Positions 1 to 8,725 of a DNA stretch of 43,902 bases are shown piece by piece. This DNA comes from Candidatus Hodarchaeota archaeon (lineage in GTDB: Archaea > Asgardarchaeota > Heimdallarchaeia > Hodarchaeales > YT1-039). The translations under genes and the position numbers were made by a program. The first letter of the stretch is position 1; the number at the start of each line of letters is the position of its first letter. A model generated the notes under the pieces. The model did no database searches. It was given only the letters and a program-made list of their open reading frames with translations, and had not been told where the DNA came from. The DNA is taken from contig JAEOTF010000080.1 of NCBI GenBank assembly GCA_016840025.1, positions 1 to 43,902 on the forward strand. Reading direction: 5' to 3'.

Positions 1-168
1 ACATAATTTCATTGCTCCTTACAAGAACTCTAATCTCGGCTCTACTATTCTTATTTTTATATTAAGGGAAAATTTTCTTTGTTTGTACAATAAGAGAGCA
101 CAATCTCCCTTATTTTTTTAACCTTTTTTCTCAATAGAAAGTCTTCAATTAATCTCTTTAGTGACATT

Positions 169-288
169 TCAACCGTTTTTAGTGAGTCTTACCTTTTTAG
201 AAAAATAGAAGTAAATTGCCATTATTATTACAAAAAAGGCAATAAAAGCTAGTTCTTTCTTTTCTTGTACACTTTCTTGAGTTTTCAA
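169..288 (-). CDS. possible 39-aa single-pass membrane peptide
   Basis: A short open frame starting at TTG, 17 nt downstream of the Ras-like GTPase gene and on the same strand. Its 39 residues are a charged N-terminal stretch, one hydrophobic segment of about 18 residues and a basic tail, the same layout as the C-terminal anchors of the surface proteins nearby. No Shine-Dalgarno sequence is visible. It could be a real co-transcribed small membrane protein or the broken 3' end of a lost surface-protein gene. Confidence 0.25.
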   Translation of the reverse strand: MKTQESVQEKKELAFIAFFVIIMAIYFYFSKKVRLTKNG

Positions 289-305
289 ACAATTTATGAA
301 TTTCT

Positions 306-902
306 CTAGGATTCATCAGCATATTGATGTTCCTCTAGCACTTCATTGGAAAGAATTTGGAGTATAAGTGATCTAAATGCATTATCTACATTTTTAGCGG
401 TTTTTGCACTCGTGAAAAACCAGCCAACCATAACTTCCCTCTCTCTGCATTCTTGTAAAATTGGTAAAAGTTGAGAATAATCAGGGGACGTATTTTCAAT
501 CTCTTTCACTAGATCACTTTTATTACCCAACAGAACAATAAGAATCTCGTCACACATCTCTCTTAAATCCTTAATCCAATATTCCAAGTTTCTGTATGAT
601 TCTGGTGATGTTAGATCATAAACCAGAATAATACCTGTGGCACCGTCATAATATTTAGGACGAATGAAGGAAAAATGATCTTGTCCTCCAATATCCCATA
701 TTGCCACAGAAATAACGCTTTCTCCTATTTGAAGTTCTTTTACATTGATTTCCATTCCCAATGTAGGTAAAAAATCAGTTTCAAATCTTTTTTCCACATA
801 TTGTTTAACTAATGCAGTTTTTCCCACCCCTGGATCTCCCACCATCACCAACTTCGTTCTAATGAGCTTAAAATCATTGACACCCTGCACAAGTATCTCC
901 AC
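306..902 (-). CDS. Ras/Rab-like small GTPase
   Basis: A complete 198-residue P-loop GTPase of the Ras superfamily, of the kind expanded in Asgard archaea. All nucleotide-binding motifs are present in order: G1 GDPGVGKT near residue 22, a candidate G2 threonine in LPTLG, G3 WDIGGQDHF, G4 NKSD and G5 TSAK. G3 reads DIGGQ rather than the DTAGQ of eukaryotic Rabs, so it sits between Rab-like and Arf/Rag-like types. There is no C-terminal CaaX cysteine, so membrane attachment by prenylation is not suggested. The start is GTG; an internal ATG lies just before G1 and would truncate the first beta strand, so GTG is preferred. It stands alone, followed only by a doubtful small membrane peptide. Its partner and pathway cannot be read from the sequence. 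Confidence 0.92.
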   Translation of the reverse strand: MEILVQGVNDFKLIRTKLVMVGDPGVGKTALVKQYVEKRFETDFLPTLGMEINVKELQIGESVISVAIWDIGGQDHFSFIRPKYYDGATGIILVYDLTSPESYRNLEYWIKDLREMCDEILIVLLGNKSDLVKEIENTSPDYSQLLPILQECREREVMVGWFFTSAKTAKNVDNAFRSLILQILSNEVLEEHQYADES

Positions 903-1071
903 TATTCCTTGAAAAGTCTCTTCTATTTGAAGTTTGATCTTTCAATTTACTATGAATGAAAGTGAGGAAAATATTTATTGATAAAAAAGCGTTGTTTTAT
1001 TTTTTATTTATAGCCCAAATTAATAAAAAGCCAATTGTTGAAGTAAAAAAAAGAAGATAGGGTGTGGATTG

Positions 1072-1213
1072 TTAAGTAATCATCTGGTTGTGGAGCATGT
1101 CGGAGAGAGAACTGCGCCAAGTCTTCCATGCAATGAGAGTGGTGGAAAGGAATACACAAAAGATTATCAGGGCTATTACCACTGCTCATAATTCGAAGGG
1201 AACCACAAAGGGG
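1072..1213 (-). pseudogene. remnant of an ABC permease C-terminus, copy A
   Basis: Read on the minus strand, this stretch encodes the last ~45 residues of the FtsX-like permease that is intact at 4374-6830, including STTLIAWKTWRSSLSDMLHN and the terminal MIT-stop. Over the final ~96 nt only two bases differ from the intact gene. Further upstream the frame is broken: the tryptophan codon of the intact ELWAVV has become TGA, and similarity then fades. About six bases past the stop codon are also shared. No rest of the gene is present. A plus-strand open frame of 134 codons crosses the same bases (1088-1492). It contains a hydrophobic segment near 1255-1340 followed by YKNKKE, perhaps the decayed anchor of a former surface protein, but I do not call it as a gene. 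Confidence 0.75.
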
Positions 1214-1463
1214 GTTTTTTACGACAACATGCCCTCTGCCCTCCGAAATCCTTATCTCATCGGTAATATAATTGGGATTGTTGGAGTAATTATGATTTCT
1301 ATTTTCTTTTTAGTTAACTATTATAAAAATAAAAAGGAGAGAGTTCCTCGTGCTAGGGTTTCCAGTTATAATCTCATCGGTGATCGAACTAACAAAATTC
1401 CCCGTTTGACAATCAAATACTGTCATGTTGACTCACATATTGGAAAACCCCTTAAATGGACAC

Positions 1464-1518
1464 GGAGAATAAAAAGCAAAAGTTACGCTTAGGAGAATAA
1501 AAAGCAAAAGTTATTTAT
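1464..1518. repeat. tandem 28-bp duplication
   Basis: Two head-to-tail units of 28 bp (1464-1491 and 1492-1518) beginning GGAGAATAAAAAGC. They differ only near their 3' ends. They lie in the spacer upstream of the surface-protein gene at 1599, and no function is apparent. Confidence 0.7.
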
Positions 1519-1598
1519 ACGTAGAAGAGGAACTTGTACAAGGACTTAAAATAACCCGAGAGGGTTTATAAATTATTTAAATTTGTGAGGAAGAAAAA

Positions 1599-2243
1599 TT
1601 GAAGAAAAAGCTAAGTTTATTTTTTATTTGGGTTCTTTTGATTTTCTCTGGAAATAAAGTTAATTATGTGGTGGCTGCAGGATCTTTATTAAACGGGGGT
1701 TTTGAAACATGGTCATTAGGATTGCCGGATAATTGGCAAAAAGAAGGAGCAACCACCGTAAAGCAAGATATAACCAATCAAAGGAACGGTGCAGCATGTG
1801 TTAATAGTACTGTTCCAGAGTGGAACACATATATTATATGGCAAGAAGTAAGTGCTAGTCAGCATGAAGAATTGACTTTTAGTGCCTATTGTTATTATGG
1901 CGGATCAGCTAATCCTAATTTAAATATTCTGTTGATTATTGAATTCCGTGATAGTTCTAATAATTTTATCGATTCAAATGCCCAAATGGCGAGTCCTTCG
2001 GGTAGTTATTCACCTATGAGTGTAGTGTTTGCAGCTACCGATGCAAATACAGATCATGCAAGGTTATGTATTTTTTTTGATAATGCAGAAACCACTTCCT
2101 ATACATTTTATGTTGATGACGCATCATTGAGTTTTGTGGTATCGGAAATAGATATACCTTTTCTTTCAGTACTATTTTGTGGGCTGATTTTAGTAGGAGC
2201 AATAGTACTAAAAACCTATATAAGAAAGTTTAAGATTGAATGA
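1599..2243 (+). CDS. secreted jelly-roll-like surface protein with C-terminal anchor
   Basis: 214 residues: a signal peptide (about residues 1-27, KKK then a hydrophobic run ending VVAAG), an extracellular beta-rich domain, and a C-terminal transmembrane helix (about 183-205) followed by a basic tail. The mature domain begins LLNGGFETWSLGLPDNW. That is the typical opening of carbohydrate-binding-module-like or galactose-binding-like jelly rolls (N-G-x-F-E ... P-x-x-W), and it ends with the matching YVDDASL strand. The start is TTG with GTGAGGAAG about 8 nt upstream. It is likely an exported protein on the outer cell surface, perhaps binding glycans. The ligand is unknown, and the fold assignment is a pattern judgement. 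Confidence 0.75.
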   Translation: MKKKLSLFFIWVLLIFSGNKVNYVVAAGSLLNGGFETWSLGLPDNWQKEGATTVKQDITNQRNGAACVNSTVPEWNTYIIWQEVSASQHEELTFSAYCYYGGSANPNLNILLIIEFRDSSNNFIDSNAQMASPSGSYSPMSVVFAATDANTDHARLCIFFDNAETTSYTFYVDDASLSFVVSEIDIPFLSVLFCGLILVGAIVLKTYIRKFKIE

Positions 2244-2402
2244 TTGAAATGAGGAGAACAGCCGTATTGGGATACCTATTGGGACTCGAGGAACCCTCAT
2301 GAGTACGTCTAGGGGTCTAACATCATCTATTATCGGTGTGGAGAGTAAATGAAAGAGTAGATAGACCGACAAAGAAAGAAAAAAGAAGAAAAGGGTGGAC
2401 TG

Positions 2403-2512
2403 TTAGGTAATCATCCGGTTGTGGAGCATGTCGGAGAGAGAACTGCGCCAAGTCTTCCATGCAATGGGAGTGGTGGAAAGGAAAACACAGAAGATGACGA
2501 GGGCGACAATTT
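2403..2512 (-). pseudogene. remnant of an ABC permease C-terminus, copy B
   Basis: A second fragment of the same permease 3' end. On the minus strand it reads VIFCVFLSTTPIAWKTWRSS and then SLSDMLHNRMIT-stop, the intact protein's end with one Leu-to-Pro change. Identity falls off before the preceding helix is complete and an in-frame stop lies further upstream, so only a tail of ~35 codons is recognisable. As in copies A and C, the bases just past the stop (ACTG then TTA) are shared. It sits directly downstream of, and convergent with, the surface-protein gene at 1599-2243, as the intact permease does with the surface-protein gene at 2962-4200. Confidence 0.75.
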
Positions 2513-2704
2513 TTGAAAGACGTTGTACCCAAGGATTTCGTCGGCTTCACGACGGGAGTTTTGATGACAAATTGTAAAGAGAAAAGAAAGCACTGAAATA
2601 GATATAAAAAAATTTTATTTCTTATATTTTTTTCTTGATGCTTTACTGTTGATTTCTTCGATTTTTTCTCTTATTTGGACATAATTTCTTTAGTATTCTC
2701 TAAT

Positions 2705-2806
2705 CTAGTCGATTTTATGAATATATCTCCATAAAATTAAACCAATTATTCCTAGAATAATAGAAGACAACAGATTGTTCAAATAAGCTCCTAAAATTGG
2801 TAAGAT
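2705..2806 (-). pseudogene. possible remnant of a membrane-anchor-encoding 3' end
   Basis: In an otherwise AT-rich gap (2594-2961), the minus strand keeps 33 open codons ending in TAG. They encode a hydrophobic helix (LLSSIILGIIGLILW) followed by RYIHKID. This matches the C-terminal anchor plus basic tail of the neighbouring surface proteins, but a stop codon lies immediately upstream and no start is visible. I read it as the 3' end of a decayed surface-protein gene. The rest of the gap shows nothing recognisable. Confidence 0.35.
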
Positions 2807-2961
2807 TTAAGAAGAATAATCGCTATGTTTTCAAACACAAGCTGACGTTAGAATAAAATACTTACACTCCCAAAGTTTATTGAACATAAAGAGTATATTC
2901 TTATACTGGGAAGTTAAGTAGGTGCGCAAACAATACATTTTTTTAAAAAGACCAAGGAAGA

Positions 2962-4200
2962 GTGTGGGAAATGCAAAATGCAGGTGTTAGGGTGGTTAAA
3001 TTCGTTCTGGTTCTGGGGTTACTTATTGTTAGTCTTGGTACGCCGAAGTTCGGTGAATGGCAAACAAGTGATACCAGTAAACCAGTGGCATCAGGGACTA
3101 TTCGAGGTACGCCGAAGTTCGGTGAAAGGCAAACAAGTGATACCAGTAAACCAGTGGCATCAGGGACTACTCTGGGGGTCATTGGGGGATTTGAAGATCT
3201 ATATCTGAGAGATTGGACTCAGATCATTATCAGCGGAATTTTTCGGAGTAGTATAAATTATTTACGTTATTGGGAGCTATATCTCGATGACCAGATGGTT
3301 TATAATGACAGTTGGCCCCCTGGAACTCTTGGAGGTCCGGAGTATCCGGATGAGTTGGAAGAAACTGACCTCTTCACTCCTTCCGTCAGTGACGGGAACC
3401 ATCTGATGCGAGTTGTGGTTGGAGACTGGGCGGGGAACGTTAACGATTCGTATACATTTATACTCACCATGAGTACAACTTTTAAGCCCCAAAGTACTGA
3501 TCTTGGCGATTATTGCCCGTTTGAAGAGCTCGAGGGGGAAGCCCGTTTGAAGGGCACTATTAGGAGTATAGGGAACATGACCAACTGGATACTCTCGGTT
3601 GGCCCAATAACCGCTGAAGGAGTCATCCCACCTGAAACCCATGCGAGTGAAATGTATTATTTCGAGTATAACCTCTCAAGTTTGAGGTATGGGGTTTACA
3701 CTTATAATCTCACCGTCTTCTGTGTTCAAGGGCAAATATGGAATTACTTTATCAATACTATCAACATCACCTATAATCCTGTAGTCCATGTCCCTATCCA
3801 TTCTAATCTACTCCCAACTTATACGTTTTACGCTGGAACCTCTGAGGCGAAGATTGAAGGATCCTGCACAGATCCTGATGGGAGTCTCCAAGGTATCCAC
3901 TGCTGGGCAAATAACTCATTATTGTACAATCTGTCGTTCACTGCGGGGATAGCTACTCACAATTTCACTGTTCCATTGTCCAGTCTAGCGGTCGGAGAAT
4001 ATTTATTCAACCTAACATCATGGGACAATGAGAGTTTAACGACCACATCTCTGGGGACAGTACAGCTCATACTTCCTCCAACGGCAGAATATGATTTCTC
4101 AATCTTTCTGCTCCTTGGAATGTTCAGTATACCATTATTTGGGCTGTTGATCGATGGATGGTTCCTGCAGAAGAAAGTAAATACTTCGAAGAAGAAGTAA
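2962..4200 (+). CDS. surface glycoprotein with Ig-like domains and duplicated N-terminal segment
   Basis: 412 residues: a signal peptide (hydrophobic run VVKFVLVLGLLIVSL), a 46-residue segment made of two near-identical 23-residue repeats, beta-rich Ig-like extracellular domains with many N-x-S/T sequons (for example NDS, NMT, NLS, NLT, NIT, NNS, NFT, NES), and a C-terminal helix (about 383-403) with a lysine-rich tail. It should be a heavily N-glycosylated, membrane-anchored surface protein. The GTG at 2962 gives the longest frame; the ATG at 2971 (MQNAG) keeps the whole signal peptide and is an equally good start, since neither has an ideally spaced Shine-Dalgarno sequence. The intact permease gene converges on it 173 bp downstream. 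No enzymatic motif is visible. Confidence 0.8.
   Translation: MWEMQNAGVRVVKFVLVLGLLIVSLGTPKFGEWQTSDTSKPVASGTIRGTPKFGERQTSDTSKPVASGTTLGVIGGFEDLYLRDWTQIIISGIFRSSINYLRYWELYLDDQMVYNDSWPPGTLGGPEYPDELEETDLFTPSVSDGNHLMRVVVGDWAGNVNDSYTFILTMSTTFKPQSTDLGDYCPFEELEGEARLKGTIRSIGNMTNWILSVGPITAEGVIPPETHASEMYYFEYNLSSLRYGVYTYNLTVFCVQGQIWNYFINTINITYNPVVHVPIHSNLLPTYTFYAGTSEAKIEGSCTDPDGSLQGIHCWANNSLLYNLSFTAGIATHNFTVPLSSLAVGEYLFNLTSWDNESLTTTSLGTVQLILPPTAEYDFSIFLLLGMFSIPLFGLLIDGWFLQKKVNTSKKK
3037..3174 (+). repeat. 69-bp in-frame tandem repeat, two units
   Basis: Two adjacent 69-bp units (3037-3105, 3106-3174), nearly identical apart from a few bases, encode GTPKFGE(W/R)QTSDTSK and then PVASGT twice. Each unit contains a near-perfect short inverted repeat (CGCCGAA / TTCGGTG). 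The units lie exactly between the signal peptide and the first folded domain, so removing them would leave a normal-looking precursor. Confidence 0.85.
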
Positions 4201-4373
4201 AGCTGTTTTTTTCTTGTTTTCTTGTGTCTTGGGCCTCAAAATTGTTTGTCCTCTATTTGTCCTCTTTCTTCCTCAATAAACGACTTTTTCACCTAGCTTC
4301 AAAATCTTTGTACGAAGTCATTTTCGATGACAAATCCTATTGTTAAAATAAAAAAAGAAAAAAAAGTAGACTG

Positions 4374-6830
4374 TTAAGTAATCATCCGGTTGTGGAGCAT
4401 GTCGGAGAGAGAACTGCGCCAAGTTTTCCATGCAATGAGAGTGGTGGAAAGGAATACACAAAAGATTATCAGGGCGATAACTACTGCCCAGAGCTCGAGA
4501 GGAACTACGACAGGAATATACCACTCCGGCATAACATAATTGTACGTTGGCCGCAGCAACACATAAGTGATCGGCACACCCACAATCAGCCCAAAAAATC
4601 CGTAAAGGAGATTTTCGGCGAAGATCACTTTTAATATTGTTCTTCTTTTTGATCCCATTGCTCTTAAGGCGAGAAACTCCATTTCTCGATCCATCATGGC
4701 AAGGGACATACTTGAAAAGGTAAATAACGCAAGAGAAACGAGGCCCAGGATCCCCACGAGTAGGAGCATTTCCACAAGTACCTCAAGTAGTCTTTCGAAG
4801 GTTTTGACTGCCTCTTCACTATCTGCATAGACATACGGAGTAAATTGTTGTTGGATTTCCCGCTTTATCTCCAATTTCTCATCTTTGGTTAAATCATCCG
4901 CATAATCAAAAATAAAGCCTGTGATGTTTCCAGAAAACGCGTCAACTCCTATGATATCATTGTTTTGCTCCTGAAGTGCTTCAATCGTCCAAAGTACAGA
5001 ATAATCCATTAACTCGCCCGTAATCCCTGCTACTTTCACGGTAACACTTGTATTACCCATTCCATAAAGGGATACTGAATCACCTGGTTTTACTCCTAAG
5101 TCTTTAGCAACATTATTCCCTAGTAGCAATTCATTTTCATTGAGCTTTTTGTTTCCTCTAATAACATTAAAATCTCGCAGAGCAGAATCCTCATGAAAAG
5201 CTTGCAGAGGTGCAGCTTGGAACTTAAATCCATGAGAAACAAACACCGGTGCGTATATATAGCCTTCTATGGTATCTATGCTATTATTCAGTAGTGGGTG
5301 ATTTTCTTTCCAGCTTAAAACTTCTTGTTCAGAAATTGATTGCCCTATGACTACATTTACGTCAAATTTTTCGTAATCATTATAATTTCGATCAATTCCA
5401 ATCATAATGTCAACCATCATACTGACAGATGCAACTAAAATAACCATGGAAGCAGCCACAGCGAATATAGTTGATAAGGATCGTTTTTTGTTCATAAACA
5501 CCGTTCTAAGTGGGATTTTACTAGTAAAGGTTCTAAGCACACCTAACGGACGGAGAAGTCCTTCTAGTAGTGGTTCTTCTCCAAGTTGAGAAGCACTATA
5601 AGGTGCGGTCATCGCTTCACGGGGCGTGAGTCTAAGCACTGGGAGAGCTGACAACACCGAAAAAACTAGAACTACTGCTAGTGTTACCAGTGTTCCGCCT
5701 ATCCAAATCTCGGGAACAAATGCTACTCGCGTGACTGTTAGACCATACATGAAATCAGCCAAACCAGCGAAGAGATAGTTCATAAGTAAACTAACAACCC
5801 ACCCCAAAATAGTACCGATAATCCCAAGAACAATACCATACCCAACGTAGTGAGAGAGAATATCTCTCTGCCTTGCGCCAAGCGCGCCATATAACCCAAT
5901 GTGTGTCCTCTGCGCAAGTACTAGTTTCGAAAGTGAGTTATATACTGCAATTGCACCTGCCGCTAGCCCAAAAATACCGAATACTACTCCCATCTTATCA
6001 ATAGCCCCTGCATCAACATCGTACATTATCCTGTCTTGGGTGTTATCCCAGAAAATTGGTTCTTGAATATCTTCACCAAATACCTCGCCAAGGGCTTGAG
6101 CTGCTTCTTGGCTTGCATCATGAGAACGTTCTTTGGTTTCGACCAAAATTTCATTGATTCCCGTTACACTGAATTGTTCTTGTAGAGTAGCAAGTGGCAT
6201 GTAAATAATAGCTAATTTCCCCATCGTAGGCATTCCGGTTTGTTCATCTACTACATAATAATAATCTGAGTCAGCCACAAATCCAGCAATTGAGACATTA
6301 AGGGTAGAATTAGCAAGATCAACTATAATCTGATCCTCTAAATCGGCTCCTGCACCTAGTAGCTCATCATCAAAGTGTTGTTCTACATATACCTGGTTAC
6401 CAGATAATTGAGAGAACAAAGGTTGTTTCTTTGATATTTGGGCTATCCCCTTTGTTAATTGCAGCTTATTGATTGCATTTTCCTCTCCAACTCCTATTAA
6501 GTAAGCAGGATAAATGTCATTTTTATGTGACGCAGATGATGCTTTGAATATCCGTCCTTCTAAATCAGTTATGCCTGCTGCGAGTATTTGGGGGTTATCT
6601 TGTAACACTGTCACGTTATCTTCAGGGATGAAATTCTCACCGAATCTAATCCGAACATCTGCATTGTTTAATTTCTCTTGATGTGCTGCTAAACTTTCGT
6701 CAAATGTTGCTTTAGAATTGACAAACCCTACTAACATGGCTATAGCTATGGTTACGGTTAAAATAATAACCGCAGAACGGAATTTATTGAAACGAAATTC
6801 TCGAAAAATCTTCCTAGTGAGAATTTTCAA
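4374..6830 (-). CDS. FtsX-like ABC transporter permease (MacB/LolC type, double module)
   Basis: 818 residues with two FtsX/MacB-type halves. There is an N-terminal helix (about 17-38), a large external domain, three helices (about 280-390), a linker, a fifth helix (about 455-475), a second external domain, and three final helices (about 690-810). Total eight predicted membrane segments, the LolC/LolE-like duplicated layout seen in single-gene archaeal permeases. Such permeases work with a LolD/MacB ATPase to move or extract lipids, lipoproteins or peptides at the outer face of the membrane rather than forming a simple channel; the substrate here is unknown. The gene overlaps the upstream ATPase gene by 4 bp (ATGA), so the two are co-translated. 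Its 3' end is repeated as fragments at 1072-1213 and 2403-2512. Confidence 0.9.
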   Translation of the reverse strand: MKILTRKIFREFRFNKFRSAVIILTVTIAIAMLVGFVNSKATFDESLAAHQEKLNNADVRIRFGENFIPEDNVTVLQDNPQILAAGITDLEGRIFKASSASHKNDIYPAYLIGVGEENAINKLQLTKGIAQISKKQPLFSQLSGNQVYVEQHFDDELLGAGADLEDQIIVDLANSTLNVSIAGFVADSDYYYVVDEQTGMPTMGKLAIIYMPLATLQEQFSVTGINEILVETKERSHDASQEAAQALGEVFGEDIQEPIFWDNTQDRIMYDVDAGAIDKMGVVFGIFGLAAGAIAVYNSLSKLVLAQRTHIGLYGALGARQRDILSHYVGYGIVLGIIGTILGWVVSLLMNYLFAGLADFMYGLTVTRVAFVPEIWIGGTLVTLAVVLVFSVLSALPVLRLTPREAMTAPYSASQLGEEPLLEGLLRPLGVLRTFTSKIPLRTVFMNKKRSLSTIFAVAASMVILVASVSMMVDIMIGIDRNYNDYEKFDVNVVIGQSISEQEVLSWKENHPLLNNSIDTIEGYIYAPVFVSHGFKFQAAPLQAFHEDSALRDFNVIRGNKKLNENELLLGNNVAKDLGVKPGDSVSLYGMGNTSVTVKVAGITGELMDYSVLWTIEALQEQNNDIIGVDAFSGNITGFIFDYADDLTKDEKLEIKREIQQQFTPYVYADSEEAVKTFERLLEVLVEMLLLVGILGLVSLALFTFSSMSLAMMDREMEFLALRAMGSKRRTILKVIFAENLLYGFFGLIVGVPITYVLLRPTYNYVMPEWYIPVVVPLELWAVVIALIIFCVFLSTTLIAWKTWRSSLSDMLHNRMIT

Positions 6831-7585
6831 TCATTCTGCACCTTCTTGGTTCTAGTAAGATGTGGATGCTCTTCAACTGAAGCGACCTCTCCATCACGGA
6901 GATGAAACACACGCTCCGCTTTCTCTGTAATACTGAGGTCATGAGAAACAACGATATAAGTTGATCTTCTTTCAACTCCATCTACCTCAGCTACGATCTC
7001 TCTATTAAGTTCATGCATTAAATCCGCGATTTTTTGCCCTGTAACGAAATCCAGATTACCAGTGGGTTCATCCGCAACTACAATCGTGGGATTTTTCACC
7101 AACGCTCGTGCAATAGCTACTCGTTGTTGTTCTCCTCCAGAAAGCTGACTTGGAAAACGCTCTGTTTTATCTCCAAGACCCACTCTATCTAACATCTCAT
7201 AGGAACGTTCTTTAATCCGTTTCTGGTCTCCTTTGAATTCAAGAGCAAGACCCACGTTTTCCCAGGCGCGTAAAGAAGGAATAAGGTTGAAAAACTGAAA
7301 AATCCACCCAACTTCGTTACGACGATATGCTGCTAAATCCGTTCTTCCCCATTTCGTAATATCCCGTCCTATAACAATTACTTCTCCCTTTGTAGGTGAA
7401 TCGATACCACCTATTTGATTCAATAACGTGGTCTTTCCTGAGCCGCTTGGTCCGAGTACGACGATAAATTCCCCTTCATATACTTCCATTGATACACCAC
7501 GAAGCGCATGAACGACATGATCGCCCATAGGGAATTCTCGGTGTATATCTGATACTACTACTGCAAAATCTCCTTTTACTGCCAT
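6827..7585 (-). CDS. ABC transporter ATP-binding protein (LolD/MacB family)
   Basis: 252 residues with the full ABC ATPase set: Walker A GPSGSGKT (about 45-52), Q-loop in [10 protein letters not shown], signature LSGGEQQR, Walker [13 protein letters not shown] and switch histidine in VVSHD. The DEPTGNLD form and FQFFNL Q-loop are characteristic of the LolD/MacB/FtsE group. It energises the overlapping permease at the cytoplasmic face. An insertion between the D-loop and H-loop (roughly [18 protein letters not shown]) lengthens the usual spacing. The first residues before SDIHREF look poorly conserved, but the ATG start is plausible. The divergent gene at 7728 shares the 142-bp upstream gap. 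Confidence 0.95.
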   Translation of the reverse strand: MAVKGDFAVVVSDIHREFPMGDHVVHALRGVSMEVYEGEFIVVLGPSGSGKTTLLNQIGGIDSPTKGEVIVIGRDITKWGRTDLAAYRRNEVGWIFQFFNLIPSLRAWENVGLALEFKGDQKRIKERSYEMLDRVGLGDKTERFPSQLSGGEQQRVAIARALVKNPTIVVADEPTGNLDFVTGQKIADLMHELNREIVAEVDGVERRSTYIVVSHDLSITEKAERVFHLRDGEVASVEEHPHLTRTKKVQND

Positions 7586-7711
7586 TATTGATCCCTTATT
7601 TTCTCTTACTACGTTATATTTACAATTTTTCGACTTTATTCTTAATTTTTGATGAGTATGAGCTATTTTATTAGCTAAAACTATATAACCAGTTCAAGCA
7701 TAAATAAGTCA

Positions 7712-7733
7712 GTATACATCGTACACAATGTAC
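7712..7733. promoter_or_regulatory. palindromic operator candidate over the start of the RHH-like gene
   Basis: GTACA-CAA-TGTAC at 7721-7733 is a perfect inverted repeat with a 3-nt centre, and it includes the ATG of the 71-residue gene (7728-7730). A second palindrome, GTATAC, lies 4 bp upstream (7712-7717). A TATA-like element (CTATATAA) at 7681-7688 would place the transcription start close to these sites. Ribbon-helix-helix repressors commonly bind palindromes in their own promoter, so autorepression is the simplest reading. Confidence 0.5.
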
Positions 7734-7943
7734 ACACATCCTTTTTTGGAGGAAAGCAGAATTCCACGAACAACAGCCCTGACCATTCGCTTAAAAACTG
7801 AAATACGTAAAAAGGTGGAACACTATTCAGATGTCCTTAGATTACCTCCCAGTACTCTTTGTGCACTGGTTCTTGAAGAGAAACTGGAGGAATGGGTCAA
7901 AGAATATGCAAAACGTGTTTATGAGGATGTGAGTAAATTATGA
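7728..7943 (+). CDS. small ribbon-helix-helix-like DNA-binding protein
   Basis: 71 residues. The pattern TTALTIRLKTEIRKKVEHYS followed by a hydrophobic-plus-proline turn (RLPPSTLCALVLEEKLEEW) fits a ribbon-helix-helix fold: one short strand with alternating hydrophobic and polar residues (ALTIRL), then two helices. Such proteins dimerise and use the strand pair to read a palindrome, and a palindrome covers this gene's own start codon. No Shine-Dalgarno sequence precedes the ATG, and the message may be nearly leaderless. The stop overlaps the next gene's start (ATGA), which points to coupled expression with the seven-helix membrane protein. Neighbouring toxin genes are absent, so an antitoxin role is not indicated. 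Confidence 0.65.
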   Translation: MYTHPFLEESRIPRTTALTIRLKTEIRKKVEHYSDVLRLPPSTLCALVLEEKLEEWVKEYAKRVYEDVSKL

Positions 7944-8671
7944 GCGTTTTAATAATTATTAGTTTTGGGATCTATCTCTTTGCCTGTATTCCTATCTTTT
8001 TGATCGCGTTTAAGCTTTTTAAGTTCTGGTTGAAAATACGAGAGGAGGTAATTATTCATTTAAGCTTCTTAATAGCTTATTTGGGCCTGATTTTCTTCAG
8101 TTTTTGTGTAATTGGCCTATTAGAAATCCCCTTAACTATTGAAACTTCCCAGTTATCCTTTATGGGCGTTCTTTACAGTGGATTTTATTTGGAAATAGCC
8201 TTTTTCTATTTGGCCCTCTTTTCTAATCGTCATAATATCTTAGAAAAATATCTAGTAGTTATTATAAGCACCGCAATCTTTTCCAACATTGTTCTTAATG
8301 TTCTGGGTACAGAGGAATTAATTTCCTTGAGCTTCTTCCTCTGTGCTGTTAGTGTGTTTCTGGGCTTCTATTTTGTCTTTCAATTATACCTTCGTGTAAA
8401 ATCAAGTAAGAAATTCTTTACAACTCCAGAATCATTAAAATTTATTGAATATGGTGAGAAATTATCATTATTTGCTTTTCTGTTTTTGGTTTCAGATGGG
8501 CTTAGCTTTCTTTCATTATGGTTGCTTACTTTTACATTATCAGAACTTTTCTACTTTGTAGGTTCAATTATTGTTTTGTTTACATTCTGGGGAATTTATT
8601 ATCTCGCTGATTTATTGAGAGTTAAAGGTCAGAATTGTGATATTACTGAAATAATAAACATCCTCTCTTAA
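7940..8671 (+). CDS. polytopic membrane protein, about seven helices
   Basis: 243 residues, almost all hydrophobic, with about seven predicted membrane helices. Short charged loops separate them (FKFWLKIREE, FSNRHNILEKY, LRVKSSKKFF, ADLLRVKG). I do not recognise the family. The seven-helix count and lack of any enzymatic motif leave open a sensor, a transporter or an accessory membrane protein. It overlaps the RHH-like gene by 4 bp, so the two probably act in one circuit, for example a membrane protein whose amount is set by an autoregulated repressor. Confidence 0.6.
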   Translation: MSVLIIISFGIYLFACIPIFLIAFKLFKFWLKIREEVIIHLSFLIAYLGLIFFSFCVIGLLEIPLTIETSQLSFMGVLYSGFYLEIAFFYLALFSNRHNILEKYLVVIISTAIFSNIVLNVLGTEELISLSFFLCAVSVFLGFYFVFQLYLRVKSSKKFFTTPESLKFIEYGEKLSLFAFLFLVSDGLSFLSLWLLTFTLSELFYFVGSIIVLFTFWGIYYLADLLRVKGQNCDITEIINILS

Positions 8672-8725
8672 GCTCAAGGAGATCAAAAACTCAAGGTTTC
8701 CAAAATTACTTAGCCTTGATAACAT

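Noticed and set aside
1088..1492. Plus-strand open frame of 134 codons
   Set aside because: It begins antisense to the permease-tail remnant and has no Shine-Dalgarno sequence or recognisable domain. Only the hydrophobic segment near 1255-1340 hints at a decayed anchor, so I describe it under copy A.
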